Below, piece by piece: positions 25,098 through 35,492 of a stretch of 64,000 bases of DNA. Within the stretch, counting starts at the first letter, position 1, and every line of letters begins with the position of its first letter. A model generated the notes under the pieces. The model made no database searches and was not told the origin of the DNA. It was given only the letters and a program-made list of their open reading frames with translations. The position numbers were made by a program, and so were the translations under genes. The stretch covers positions 868,001-932,000 of the forward strand of contig CM031558.1 in the NCBI GenBank assembly GCA_018466975.1. The letters are read 5' to 3'. The DNA is from Sparassis latifolia (lineage: Eukaryota; Basidiomycota; Agaricomycetes; Polyporales; Sparassidaceae).

Positions 25098-25283
25098 CGC
25101 CAAGTCCACATGACCTCTGGACTTTGGATCTTCGACATTCTCCATCCTCTCCTCCTCTCCTCCTACCCTTCTCTCCTCCTACCCTCCTCTCCTCCTCCAG
25201 TCTTTCACACTTCAAGTCCTGAGAAGATGCTCCTGGACAAAGGAGACTGGTACTCAGGTAAGCACCACAAAATTTCCCACCCA

Positions 25284-27737
25284 TTTGTGGATGAGGTGTC
25301 TATGGTAGACTGCAACAGCATGTATAATATATGTGCAAAAATGAGCACAGCTCTCAAGAATGAAGGTATACCCTTTGGAGGAATTAATATGATATTTGCT
25401 GGTGATTTTGCACAGCTTCCACCGGCTGGACCTACCTATTCTTTATATTCACATAAGGTTGGAACACATGTTGATCTTAGTAATGTACATACAACCAATG
25501 GATACCATCTCCAAGAAGCTACACTAGGCAAGGCACTCTGGCATCAAGTTACTACAGTAGTAATTCTGTGTGAGAACATGAGACAGCGCTTGCAGAATCC
25601 AAATGATGCCAAACTGCGTAAGGCCTTGGAGAACCTTCACTTTAAATCCTGTACTATGGCAGACATTAAACATATTGAATCCAGAATTGCCGGTCGTGCA
25701 GCAGACAAGCCCAAATTGAACCAACCAAGATTTAGAAATGTGTCTGTGATCACAGCATGGAATACTCACCGATATAAAATCAATGAACTTGGATGTGCAA
25801 AATTTGCTCAAGAGACTAAGCAGGAGTTGAAGACATTCTATTCTGTAGACAAATGGTCAGATACACCAGATGACAAGCCTAACCGCAAACAGAAGGTGGT
25901 CAATCCACAACGGAAGTCTAACAAGATTGAGCCAGGAATTCAAGCAAGACTATGGGAACTGCCTCATGCTAGTACAAATCATCACCCAGGGAAACTCGCT
26001 ATTTGTCTTGGTCTACCTGTAATGATTAAAACAAATGAGGCCACAGAATGCTGTGTAACTAATGGTGCAGAAGGTATAGTTGTTGGTTGGAAGTCAAAGC
26101 CACTTGAAAATAATAAATATGCCTTAGAGACACTGTTTATCAAACTCACTGCACCTCTAACACCCGCTCAGCTAGATGGATTGCCTGAGAATGTTGTATC
26201 TATTAGTCAGCAGGGTATCAAAGTGAAGTGTAATATGCAAAATGATAAACTTCTAACCATTATGCCATATCAAGTTCCTGTGATCCCTAACTTTGCAATG
26301 ACAGACTTTGGATCTCAGGGTCATACTCGTCCAGACAATGTCTGTGACTTACAGAACTGTCGGTCTCACCAGTCTGTTCACACTTGTCTATCTCGTGGAT
26401 CTACATATGAGGGCACTATAATTGTGCAGGGATTTGATCACAAAAAGATGACAGGTGGTCTAACTGGTTATCTGAGGCAAGAATTCAGAGAGCTTGAGTT
26501 ATTGGATGAGATTACCAAGTTGCGGTATCACAATAAGTTGGCCAGTGAAGTGGAGGGCAATACTCGCAATCAACTGATATATTCCTTCCGATCATATAAA
26601 GGACCAGACCATGTACCTAAAGGCATACATTCTGAGCTCAAATGGTCACAGGAGAAGCCATTTAAACTTGAGAAAGTTGAAGAAGAGAGTGACTGGCAGT
26701 TATTGAAAAGACCTAAGAGGGGAGCCAAAAAGACAGTGAACGACATAGATGTACAGATGGAAGAACCCAAGATCTCGCAGGTAAAGAAGGATATTAGCAA
26801 GTTTGTTTCTGCACAAGGCACTAAACAGTTGACAACTGTCAGCAATGATCCAGGACAGAAGCGTGGTGCAAAGCAAAAGCATCTTGAGGAAATCAATGCA
26901 ATGTTGCCTGAGCAAAAGAGACATAAAACTGAGAATGACCCTGATGATCTTGCTACAAATGGTCCAATTGGATTTAAATGGAACAAAGACACTTACAGCT
27001 GTGCATACGATAGCCTGTTTAGTATTTTATTTCATCTATTCTCTACAGAGACTGAGCATTGGATGGTAGATATATGCATGCAAAATCAATATCTGGAGCA
27101 CTTTACTGCTGTATTTAGCCAAGTGTTACAACAGAGACTTACAATGGAACAAGCAAGAGACCATATGCGAGTAATACTCCATCAGGTTGATCCTGTTGCA
27201 CTTCCAATCACTGGTACTGCAGGCTCAGATCTAATAAAGCTGTGTACCACCATGCTTGGCTGTAATGAAGACTATATAACTGGAACCCTTGTCTGCAAGC
27301 ATTGCGAGTATCAACATGAATCAGAATCTGACAATACAATGTTATGGGACTGCACCAAGGCTATCTGGAAAGAATCAGGACTGAAAATGGGAAACTGTAA
27401 GTGGCGCAAGCTGTTGGACTGGTTATTTCCCTTGTTTGACAGAAAAACATCAGCACGATGTCCACAATGTGGAAAAAAAATGTACATGCAAGTAAACTTT
27501 GCACAGAATCCAAATTTTGTTCTCTTCTCTACCAATGAAGTCAAAGTTGAGTGCAATCCCAAGCTGTACATTGGTGAAGACAATCATGAATATCGACTTT
27601 GTGGAATGATATACTTTGGTGGATTTCACTTTAATACTTACTCCAAATTTGAGTGCTCTTTGGATGACATGGCAGCAAATGTATTGGCAGAAGTTGAGAA
27701 CAGAAGGTGTAGCATTGTAATATATTGTAAGATGTAG
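25284..27737 (+). CDS. Helitron Pif1-like helicase, C-terminal half, fused to a USP-like cysteine peptidase domain
   Basis: The open frame begins upstream at 25110, but Helitron-like sequence starts at 25284 with FVDEVSMVD (Walker B). It continues with INMIFAGDFAQLPPAG, a motif segment around QGHTRPDNVCDLQNCRSH and LSRGSTYEGTIIVQGFDHKK. The Walker A half is missing. After a Lys/Glu-rich linker, roughly the last 260 codons form a second domain: NKDTYSCAYDSLFSILFHLF (predicted nucleophile Cys), two CxxC pairs (LVCKHCEY and ARCPQCGKK) that could bind zinc, and CGMIYFGGFHFNTYSK (predicted catalytic His). This layout resembles ubiquitin-specific peptidases. The protein ends with TAG at 27735-27737, about 120 bp before the element's 3' end. 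The front is truncated, so full helicase activity is not expected. Confidence 0.75.
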   Translation, partial: FVDEVSMVDCNSMYNICAKMSTALKNEGIPFGGINMIFAGDFAQLPPAGPTYSLYSHKVGTHVDLSNVHTTNGYHLQEATLGKALWHQVTTVVILCENMRQRLQNPNDAKLRKALENLHFKSCTMADIKHIESRIAGRAADKPKLNQPRFRNVSVITAWNTHRYKINELGCAKFAQETKQELKTFYSVDKWSDTPDDKPNRKQKVVNPQRKSNKIEPGIQARLWELPHASTNHHPGKLAICLGLPVMIKTNEATECCVTNGAEGIVVGWKSKPLENNKYALETLFIKLTAPLTPAQLDGLPENVVSISQQGIKVKCNMQNDKLLTIMPYQVPVIPNFAMTDFGSQGHTRPDNVCDLQNCRSHQSVHTCLSRGSTYEGTIIVQGFDHKKMTGGLTGYLRQEFRELELLDEITKLRYHNKLASEVEGNTRNQLIYSFRSYKGPDHVPKGIHSELKWSQEKPFKLEKVEEESDWQLLKRPKRGAKKTVNDIDVQMEEPKISQVKKDISKFVSAQGTKQLTTVSNDPGQKRGAKQKHLEEINAMLPEQKRHKTENDPDDLATNGPIGFKWNKDTYSCAYDSLFSILFHLFSTETEHWMVDICMQNQYLEHFTAVFSQVLQQRLTMEQARDHMRVILHQVDPVALPITGTAGSDLIKLCTTMLGCNEDYITGTLVCKHCEYQHESESDNTMLWDCTKAIWKESGLKMGNCKWRKLLDWLFPLFDRKTSARCPQCGKKMYMQVNFAQNPNFVLFSTNEVKVECNPKLYIGEDNHEYRLCGMIYFGGFHFNTYSKFECSLDDMAANVLAEVENRRCSIVIYCKM

Positions 27738-27785
27738 ACAGAATTTACTATTCAAGAATTGCTTCGAAGTTGGGTAGAAGAAAGT

Positions 27786-27854
27786 AGGAACACAGGAACA
27801 TCAGACCTCAGGAATCGTTCCTGCCATGCAAAGCAATGGCCCACTCCCCACAAG
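27786..27854 (+). mobile_element. Helitron 3' terminus (copy D, autonomous-type)
   Basis: Downstream of the helicase ORF lies CAGGAATCGTTCCTG, a 6 bp stem with a 3-base loop. A second stem, GCCAT...ATGGC, follows, then CCACTCCCCACAAG ending at 27854 and a host T. The same end in reverse marks 516, 28621 and 31977. The last four bases CAAG differ from the usual CTRR. Confidence 0.68.
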
Positions 27855-28620
27855 TGAGATGGGAATGTGAATGAGACTTTGCAAGCATACCTTCCGGGAT
27901 GGTGGGTTCTCCCCCGACCTCTTCCCCTGCCATCATACTTAAACTGGTCCTGACCTTTTCCTGCCCTCCCGATACTGCCCGCACCTGCTTAACAATTGCT
28001 CCGCTGAATCACTGCCCATCATGCCATATCTCGCAATCCTGTCCACTCATGCTCCTACTCATTCCAAGGGATCCTCTATCACCGAACCTGCCTGAGCGCC
28101 TAATAAGGATCTGCCCACCTTGGAGGCATCTCCCATCCCGAACTCAATCTCCCATCCATGGACACCAGCATTATTCTTCACAAATACACCCTCGTGGAAG
28201 CTCTTCTTCACATTGAGATCTTTACCGAGCCCTTCGATCTGATCCTGTGAAAAGCATGGGCAGTCCGGATGCACATCCTGCTGGTGAGGCTCCTGCGAGC
28301 ATATGTTCCTTCGCTGTCTGACCCTCACATGTCCCTCAGGTCTTCATGATCTAAGCTCAGTCTGAAGTGGCCAGTGTGGGGATCATCCTACTCCTTTCAC
28401 TCAATATTCCTGTCCTTGCCCAAGTGGAAATACATTTTGCGACAGCTCGCACTGTGGAAGGTGGTCATCGGATGATCCCTCGGATTGCTGACCACCTTCT
28501 CGCTGTCATTCCTTGTGGTTTGACTGCCTGCATTCTGTACGATGACCCCGCTATCCACGAGGACTTTGTTTTGTGCCACCCACTGGATGGTCTTCATGAC
28601 ATTGGGGTGTGGTCATCCTA
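27855..28620 (+). pseudogene. Unknown gene fragment, paralogue of 17222-17605
   Basis: The part from about 28245 to 28620 matches 17222-17605 in reverse. It reads FATARTVEGGHRMIP and CHPLDGLHDIGVWSSY before running into element B. The preceding 27855-28244 has no counterpart in the window and no recognised content. The segment is boxed between two oppositely oriented Helitron 3' ends. Confidence 0.5.
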
Positions 28621-29667
28621 CTTGTGGGGAGTAGGCCATTGCTTTGCATGGCAGGAACGATTCCCGAGGTCCTGTGTTTCTGCCTTTTTCTCATTATTTA
28701 ATCATTCCTACATGCATTAATTATTTTATTACTCTTTAGTAGTTGATCACTTGTGCAGAGTGGTCCATTGCATTGCATAGCATGTTGTATATTTATTCGG
28801 CATCTATTTGAAGGTTTCACCATTTGTATTCACTTAAAACAGTCACTTTAGGTAAAAATATACTAAAATTTTATATTATACTAATAAGTATAAAGAACTC
28901 AAGTCTTTCTTATTAGTGTATAATTTTTGAAGCTCTGAAACTCTGTTTTTACTTTAACCACATTTATATAAAAATTCATTTTATACAGATATTAAAAAGA
29001 AATAAAATATTAGAATGTCTAATATTTGGATACTCTAAGTATCATTAATAACTGCATTACAATATTTTAGCATCCTATTCATCTGACATTTTACTTACAA
29101 ATATTTGGTAATAGTACTACAATAGTCCAGCATGCCATTTATATGTCTATATCAAAAAGTTATAAGAAAATGCGAGTGCTTTTTAAATGAAAACATTGTA
29201 ATAGTTTGTAATACTATTTAATAACTGGTATACTGACTAGTATAATATAGTAAGCTTCTAATAATATTATACTCTTGACTTACTTATAAGATGTCATCTG
29301 ATTATAGTTCATAAAAATCTTATAATAGTATATAAGAACATGCAACACACTTTACAACAATAATATGTTATGTTATCACATGAGTCTTCCACATCTGCTA
29401 TATGTTATGTTATCACATGAGTCTTTCACATCTGCTATGTTGCCTACCAACCTTTTGCATGCCATTTAATATTTGTTGACAATATAGTATAATGTAGATA
29501 ATAATTTATTTGTAGTTGCCTGATCATAGTCTAACATATTGCTAAGTATCTTAGAGTAGAATTATCTAAAACATAGCTTTAAAATGATGTTAATTTGTCC
29601 TTTTATATAAGAATGTTACTAAAAATTGTTAGTACACCTCTCATAAAAATCACCTTTAAAATTGCTT
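28621..29667 (-). mobile_element. AT-rich non-autonomous Helitron-like element, copy B (truncated)
   Basis: It begins at CTTGTGGGGAG and follows copies A and C for about 1 kb. It is cut at 29667, where sequence related to 6520-7800 starts (GAAGTATCTTCTTCAATC). Its insertion point is fixed by the uninterrupted paralogue at 17222-17605. No coding capacity. Confidence 0.65.
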
Positions 29668-31976
29668 TAAAATGACTGGAAGTATCTTCTTCAATCAACA
29701 TAATTTTCTCAGGTATCACAGTTCTTGATCACCAACAATATAGTTTGCTTACATTAGAATCACAGTTTATAGTTAACTGTGACACAAGAAGGCCAGCTAG
29801 CATGAGCTGAAAGCACAAAAAGGCTGCTATTAGCAACCTCAGACAAATTCGATAGGCAAGCATGGTGGTGGTTGATACAAGAGATGTTGCGACGTGGCCA
29901 AAAATAAATATGACATAATGAACACAACAGAGCACGTGATCAGACTACAGCATTCATGTAACAAACTTTCAAGTCAGAGGTCTCAATATTTCTTATGCAT
30001 ATCAACAAACTACGATGCAAAGTATGCTCATAATATTCAAGATGCAAGCATCAGACAATTGTAATGACCAGGTATTCGAGAAGACAGCGCTGTGCAATTA
30101 ATCCTCCTTCAACAAGATACAAACTGCCATCAGATTGAGCGACACCGAGTCTGTCCCCAGCTTGGTTTTATACTGGCCAGGGCTGTACAGGACAGCAACA
30201 AAAGAACCAAGAGGAACCTCATTATTCCAACGCGAGCAGGTGTCACGCACTGAATTGAAAGAGAACTCGTTATCTCGCTTGCGACTCTCAATGCCCTGGA
30301 AGAATGCGGTGCAGTCATATACAACAACTAAGACTCAGACGTATCAGTGTTACGATCAGAGAATATTGTAGAACAGACATACCATCATCCCAATGATCAA
30401 GTGTGCTGGGAACTTTTCCCTGCGGTAAGATGAAGCTAGCTGCACACTTTCCATCAGCACTGGTAGAAGGGCCACCATGCCTGCCTGCGATGGCCTTGCT
30501 CGGAGAAGCCTTGCTAAGCATCTTGTTAAGTGATGTACTGTCAGCTGAAAAAGAATAAGCAAAGTGAAAGAAGATATAAAACAAAATATCGGACATACAA
30601 TTGCCCACATAGTCAGGATGCTCCAATGAAGATGGTCTGGTGGACATGGTGACACTGTTCTGATAGGTGTAAAGACCGTAGTTATCACCAATGAATGAGC
30701 CAAAGAATGCAACAGTCCGCTCCCATTCTAGGCTCATTGGCGCAATGTTAATATCTTTTGTCCACTTCGATGTAGAATGTATCATACGAGAGGCAGCGAC
30801 AGCACTGAATGTTACAGCACCAAAGGTGATGGCCAGTTGATGAGCCCCTAGTCGGCTTTCCAAAGAACCTGTCATCTGATAGTTCTTTATATTTGCGCGT
30901 GCGGGATTGACGAACAGACCATCGCTGAAAGTGAAGGTGAGCATCTTGATCAATGCACTACGATGTAATATTAGACAAAATGCATCTGCTGCAAAGTAAA
31001 GTAGTGACTTACAGCTTGTTCATCTGATATCCCATAAAGCCGTCCAGCACACCAGTGAATGTGAGTGTATTGATAACACGTATCATGATACATTAGAAGT
31101 TGCTTCTTTCGTTCACAGTCAGATATTTTCTTAAATCCTCGACTATTGCCAAATCCACCCAAACCATATGGGAACAACCATGGAAACATTCGTGGATATA
31201 GTTGTGGATTATTGTACAGTGATTTAGCCTGTTCAGAATGTCCAACTGCAAGTACCTTGCCACCTTGTTTGAAGTGTGCTATTGCTTTTGCACGAACTTT
31301 TTGTGGATCATTCTTGAGTAGTTCACTAAGTTCATCACTTGTCAAACTATGCACAGTAAATGGAGGCTGATACGTGATTACATAGTAGGTGCTGCATATT
31401 ATGAGTCAGAATATGTAAAACAAGAGTAAAATATAACTGAGATGAACCGTCGGAAGGGAGGCAAAGTCTCGTAAACATCAGCCTTGAGAAGAATGGCATC
31501 CATCAAGGTTATGGATGTGACCTGGCACTCAAAAATTTCCTCTCCTTCGTCAGTATCTCTGGAAACAGTATAAGTTAAAGCACAGAGGTGTATAGGATAT
31601 ATGTACTCGTTCTAAAAGTTAAAACAAATATGGTCATCCTTAGAAATGCATCGAAACAAACAATGACACTTACATTGATCTCCATCTTTCCATCCTTCAT
31701 GATTGCTTTACTAAGGCAGATATTAAAATCAATAAATATACCACAAAATATTTATGTTTGCTTACAAGGGCAACAGTTTCTAAACATCTGAGCGTGAAGG
31801 CTGGTGAATGCTGTCGTACAGATAGGTTTCAGAATGTATCATATAACAATATAATCAAACATATTTACAGAACATCCTCCGTCTTGCCTTTTGATCCACT
31901 GGTGAATTTGGTTGGAGACAAGTGGATGCTATTCAATGAAATCAATAGGCAGTTAGATACTTGTGCTATTAACATA
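29668..31976 (-). pseudogene. Multi-exon gene of unknown function, copy 2 (5' truncated)
   Basis: It is paralogous to 6520-7800 in direct orientation. The 5' part is removed by element C at 31977, and a Helitron fragment sits inside at about 30971-31366. A segment lost from copy 1 is retained here: minus-strand MLTFTFSDGLFVNPARANIK, then LAITFGAVTFSAVAASRMIH and WERTVAFFGSFIGDNYGLYT. Another retained piece, between 30400 and 30540, reads SPSKAIAGRHGGPSTSADGK. No domain recognised. CAA is present at 31912-31914 where copy 1 has TGA. Not functional in this form. Confidence 0.5.
30971..31354 (-). pseudogene. Helitron Rep-side N-terminal fragment (copy 2)
   Basis: It reads LTSDELSELLKNDPQKV, FKQGGKVLAVGHSEQAKSLY and PRMFPWLFPYGLGGFG, then a piece containing ERKKQLLMYHDTCYQY. 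This is the typical Helitron N-terminal region, and it is more complete than the copy at 75-515. It is inserted within the duplicated unknown gene, and its downstream Rep domain (the HHx nuclease part) is absent. Confidence 0.75.
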
Positions 31977-34900
31977 CTTGTGGGGAGTGGGCCATTGCTT
32001 TGCATGGCAGGAACGATTCCTGAGATTTTGTGTTCCTCTCTTTCTCTCATTATCCAATTGTTTTCACATACTTTAATCATTTTGTATTACTCCTTAGTAG
32101 TTGATTACTTGTGAAGAATGATCCATTGCATTGCATAGCATGTTGTATTTTTATTAGGTATTTATGTCAAGGTTTCATTATTCATATTCACTTAAAACAG
32201 TCACTTTAGGTGAAAATCTAGTACAATTTGATGTTATACTAATAAGTATAAAGAATGCAAGTCTTTCTTGTTAGAGTATAATTTTTGGTACCTCTGAAAC
32301 TCTGTTTTTATTCCAAATAAAACTATATAAAAATTCATGTTATATCGATAGCAAAAAGAAATAAAGTATTAGAATGACTTATAATATTATTTAGATACTC
32401 TAAGTATCATTAACAACTGCATTACAATATTTTAGTATGCTGTTCATCTAATATTTTACTTACAAATATTTGGTAGCAGTTCTGCAATAGTCCAGCATGT
32501 CATCTATATGTCTATACAAAAAAGTTACAAGAAAATGCCACTGCTGTTTAAATGAAAGCATTATAATAGTCTATAATGTTATTCAATAACTGGTGCATTG
32601 CTTAGTAATATATAGTAAGCTTTTAACAATATTATACTTATAACTTACTTATAAGATGTCACCTGATTGTAGTTTATAAAAATATTATGGCAATGTATTA
32701 GAGTATGCAACACACTTTATAACAATAATATGTTATGTTATCACATGAGTCTTATATGTCAGTTGATATTATAGTATAATGTAAATCATTATTTATTTAT
32801 AGCTGCCTGATAATAGTTTGACATATTACTAAGTATCTCAGAGTAGGATTATTTAAAACAAACAATATAAGAATGTTACTAAAAATTGTTAGTACACCTC
32901 TCCTTAAAAGCACCTTCAAAATTGCTTTAAAATGATACTACTATGTGGTTCTGCAAAAACTATATAAAAATATAACCAAAAAGTGACTAGTATGCATTCT
33001 TCAAGACTCAGCCAAAAAATGGCTTTAAAATGACAATATATGTCATTTCGCAAAAAGTGAATAAGTAATTACTAAAAAGTAACTAGCATGTATTCTAAAA
33101 GACTGAGCTGAAAAATGGCTTCAAAATGATATTACTATGTCATTTTATGAAATCTATATAAAACTATAACTAAAAAGTGATTGGTATGCATTCTAAAAGA
33201 CTCGGCTGAAAAATGGCTTTAAAATGATATTACTATGAGATTTTGTAAAAAGTATATAAAAACATTACCAAAAAGTGACTAGTATGCATTTCAAAAAAAT
33301 GGGCTTCAAAATGGCTTCAAAATGATACTACTATGTTGTTCTGCAAAAAGTATATAAAAACATTACTAAAAAGTGACTAGTGTGCATTCTGAAAGACTCA
33401 GCTAAAAAGTAGCTTTAAAATGATATTATCAATGTATAAAATGTATATAAAAATATGACTAAAAAGGCATTCATTAATATTCAGCTTACATGAATCACCT
33501 TAATAGCCTACAATGTCATGTACTTACTCTAAGGTAACTATTTGATAGAACTTTCTTAGAATCTTCGATTCTATAGTTATGCCACAATTCTTCTAATATT
33601 TCTATATTTTTTTCGGATTTTTTTGTATGTCATCAGATTTTTCGTATGACATCTAATATTAGTTTGTAAGTGCCTTACAGTAGTCTGACATACTGCCTAT
33701 CATTTTTAATAGAGATCTTACAATGCCCCATAATGTGATCTGGTAATGTTTGGTAAGCTCCTACAATATCTTACTACATAGTTTACTAACTTTTAGCAAG
33801 TTGCTCAGTACTCCAATGACCTTATAATAGCCTGGTATGACACCTGGTATTTATTTGTAAGGCCTTATAATAGTCTGAAAGGCCACCTACTATCAGGTTG
33901 TAGGCGTCTTACAACAATTTACAATGTCATCTACAAAATTCTAATATACCACCTACAAACCATGAATAGTCTATTATATACTTTACTGACTCCTAGTATG
34001 TCATATAATAATGTCTGGTAAGCATTCTACAATATTCTACTCCACTAAGTAGTATGAGTTTATAAGAGCCTTACATTGGTATACAAATTTATTTACAGAC
34101 TCTTAATATATAAGAATCTCTACAAAAAATGACACTAGCAAGTGTGCCTATAAGAATCACTACAAAAATGTTACCAACAAGTCTATATGAATCACTACAA
34201 AAAATGTTACCAATGTGCATATAAGAACCACCACAAAAAATAACACTAGAAACTATAACCCATGTGTCTATAGCAACACATCAAAATGTATACAATAAAT
34301 TGTTATTATATTATCTACTAAATCCTAGTATCATCTAATAATGTGTAGTAGGTGTCCTACAATGTTCCACTAGACATTGATAACAGTCTACAAAGTCGCC
34401 TACTAACTCCTCTACCAACTCCTAGTGTGCCATTTAATAATGTGTAGTAAGTGTCCTACAACATCCCACTATACATTGATAAGTTGTGTGGGTTGATAAG
34501 GGCCGCATTATTAAATAGTCTACAAAGTTGCCTACTAACTCTTAGTATATTGCCTAGCAACGTTCAGCAAGTCAACAACACCCAATGATACTGACTCCTA
34601 ATATATTTTGTAGTATGAGTTTGTAATGAGCTTACAATAGTCGGAAGTGTTACCTGGCATCACTTTGTAAGAATCTTCAGTAACCTTCAATAGTCTCTAG
34701 TAATTTCTTGTAAGTGTCCTAGTGAACATGTGACCCTACAATAGTGAGATATGTTATCTAGTGTCACTTTATAAGATGCTTACAATAGCCTACAAAGTGT
34801 TGTATTGACTCCTACTATGTCTAGTAGTGTTTAGGAAGCCTGCTTCAATGCCTCTTGAATTCTATTACACCCTCTAGTATTGGTTTGTATGACCTTACAA

Positions 34901-35050
34901 TATTCAAATATGCCATCTAGTGTGGATGTGTAAGGACTTTACAATGGCTTACAACATTGTCTAGTTGCATCTACAAGTCTACTATCATCAAAAGGTCATG
35001 CCATAATTTTCCTGGTATTTCTGCGATTTTTTTGCATTTTATTCTGCATG
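31977..35050 (-). mobile_element. AT-rich non-autonomous Helitron-like element, copy C
   Basis: The left edge, CTTGTGGGGAGTGGG, is the same 3' end read in reverse; the interior follows copy A for almost its whole length with small indels. Homology fades near 35000. The insertion point is defined by comparison with copy 1 of the unknown gene, where AACATACTCGCAG is uninterrupted near 7800. No coding regions. Confidence 0.66.
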
Positions 35051-35083
35051 TTTGTCTTCAGCCACACGTCACATGGCCTGCAG

Positions 35084-35155
35084 GTCACATTTCCCGCCAT
35101 ATGGAACGTTAAGTGCCCTAGAGCGCTTAACGTTTCATACGGCGGGAAATGTGAC
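35084..35155. repeat. 72 bp palindrome
   Basis: The 36-base arms begin GTCACATTTCCCGCC and differ at four positions, all transitions. It is of the same family as the palindromes at 24926-25097 and 45821-45988, and here it lies just outside element C. Confidence 0.88.
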
Positions 35156-35492
35156 TCGGGTGGCACGTGACACTACCGGCTTCAAGCACTGGAAACAACG
35201 CCATACCAAGGGGGGGGGACCAATTGGTCCCCTCGCCCCTACAGACCAAGTGAACCCTAACCATAAGTGCCAGGACCAATTCGGTCGGGAAGGTCACGTG
35301 AACCACATCTCCGAGGCGGCGAAAACAAAAAAATTTGCAAGGTCAGATTGCAACGAGTTACGGGTAGGTAAAAATGCATGACAAGCACCATTGACTGAGG
35401 CTACCGTATGCATGCCTTTTTTCGAGAGGAGAGAGGGAAAACACGAAGGCGAGGAGAAAGAAAACATTCCGGGACCATGACGGCACTGTCAC

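Larger units (their letters stand above)
22431..25284 (-). mobile_element. 2.85 kb gene-carrying repeat, copy 1 (inverted relative to copy 2)
   Basis: The whole segment matches 45634-48484 in reverse orientation, with high identity in coding and non-coding parts alike. It carries an F-box-like gene, a small spliced unknown gene, two tandem ~70 bp palindromes, a purine/pyrimidine-rich tract (GGAGGAGAGGAGG) and the ~250 bp hairpin-ended module. One edge (25284) abuts a helicase reading frame in mid-domain; the other edge (22431) starts ATTACGATTCC. The gene content looks captured, because no transposase is present. A Helitron-type mode of movement is likely but unproven. Confidence 0.72.

Noticed and set aside
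25110..25283. N-terminal 58 codons of the helicase/peptidase open frame
   Set aside because: This stretch belongs to the end of the 2.85 kb repeat (identical in copy 2 on the other strand) and is joined to the helicase by chance; it is not helicase sequence.
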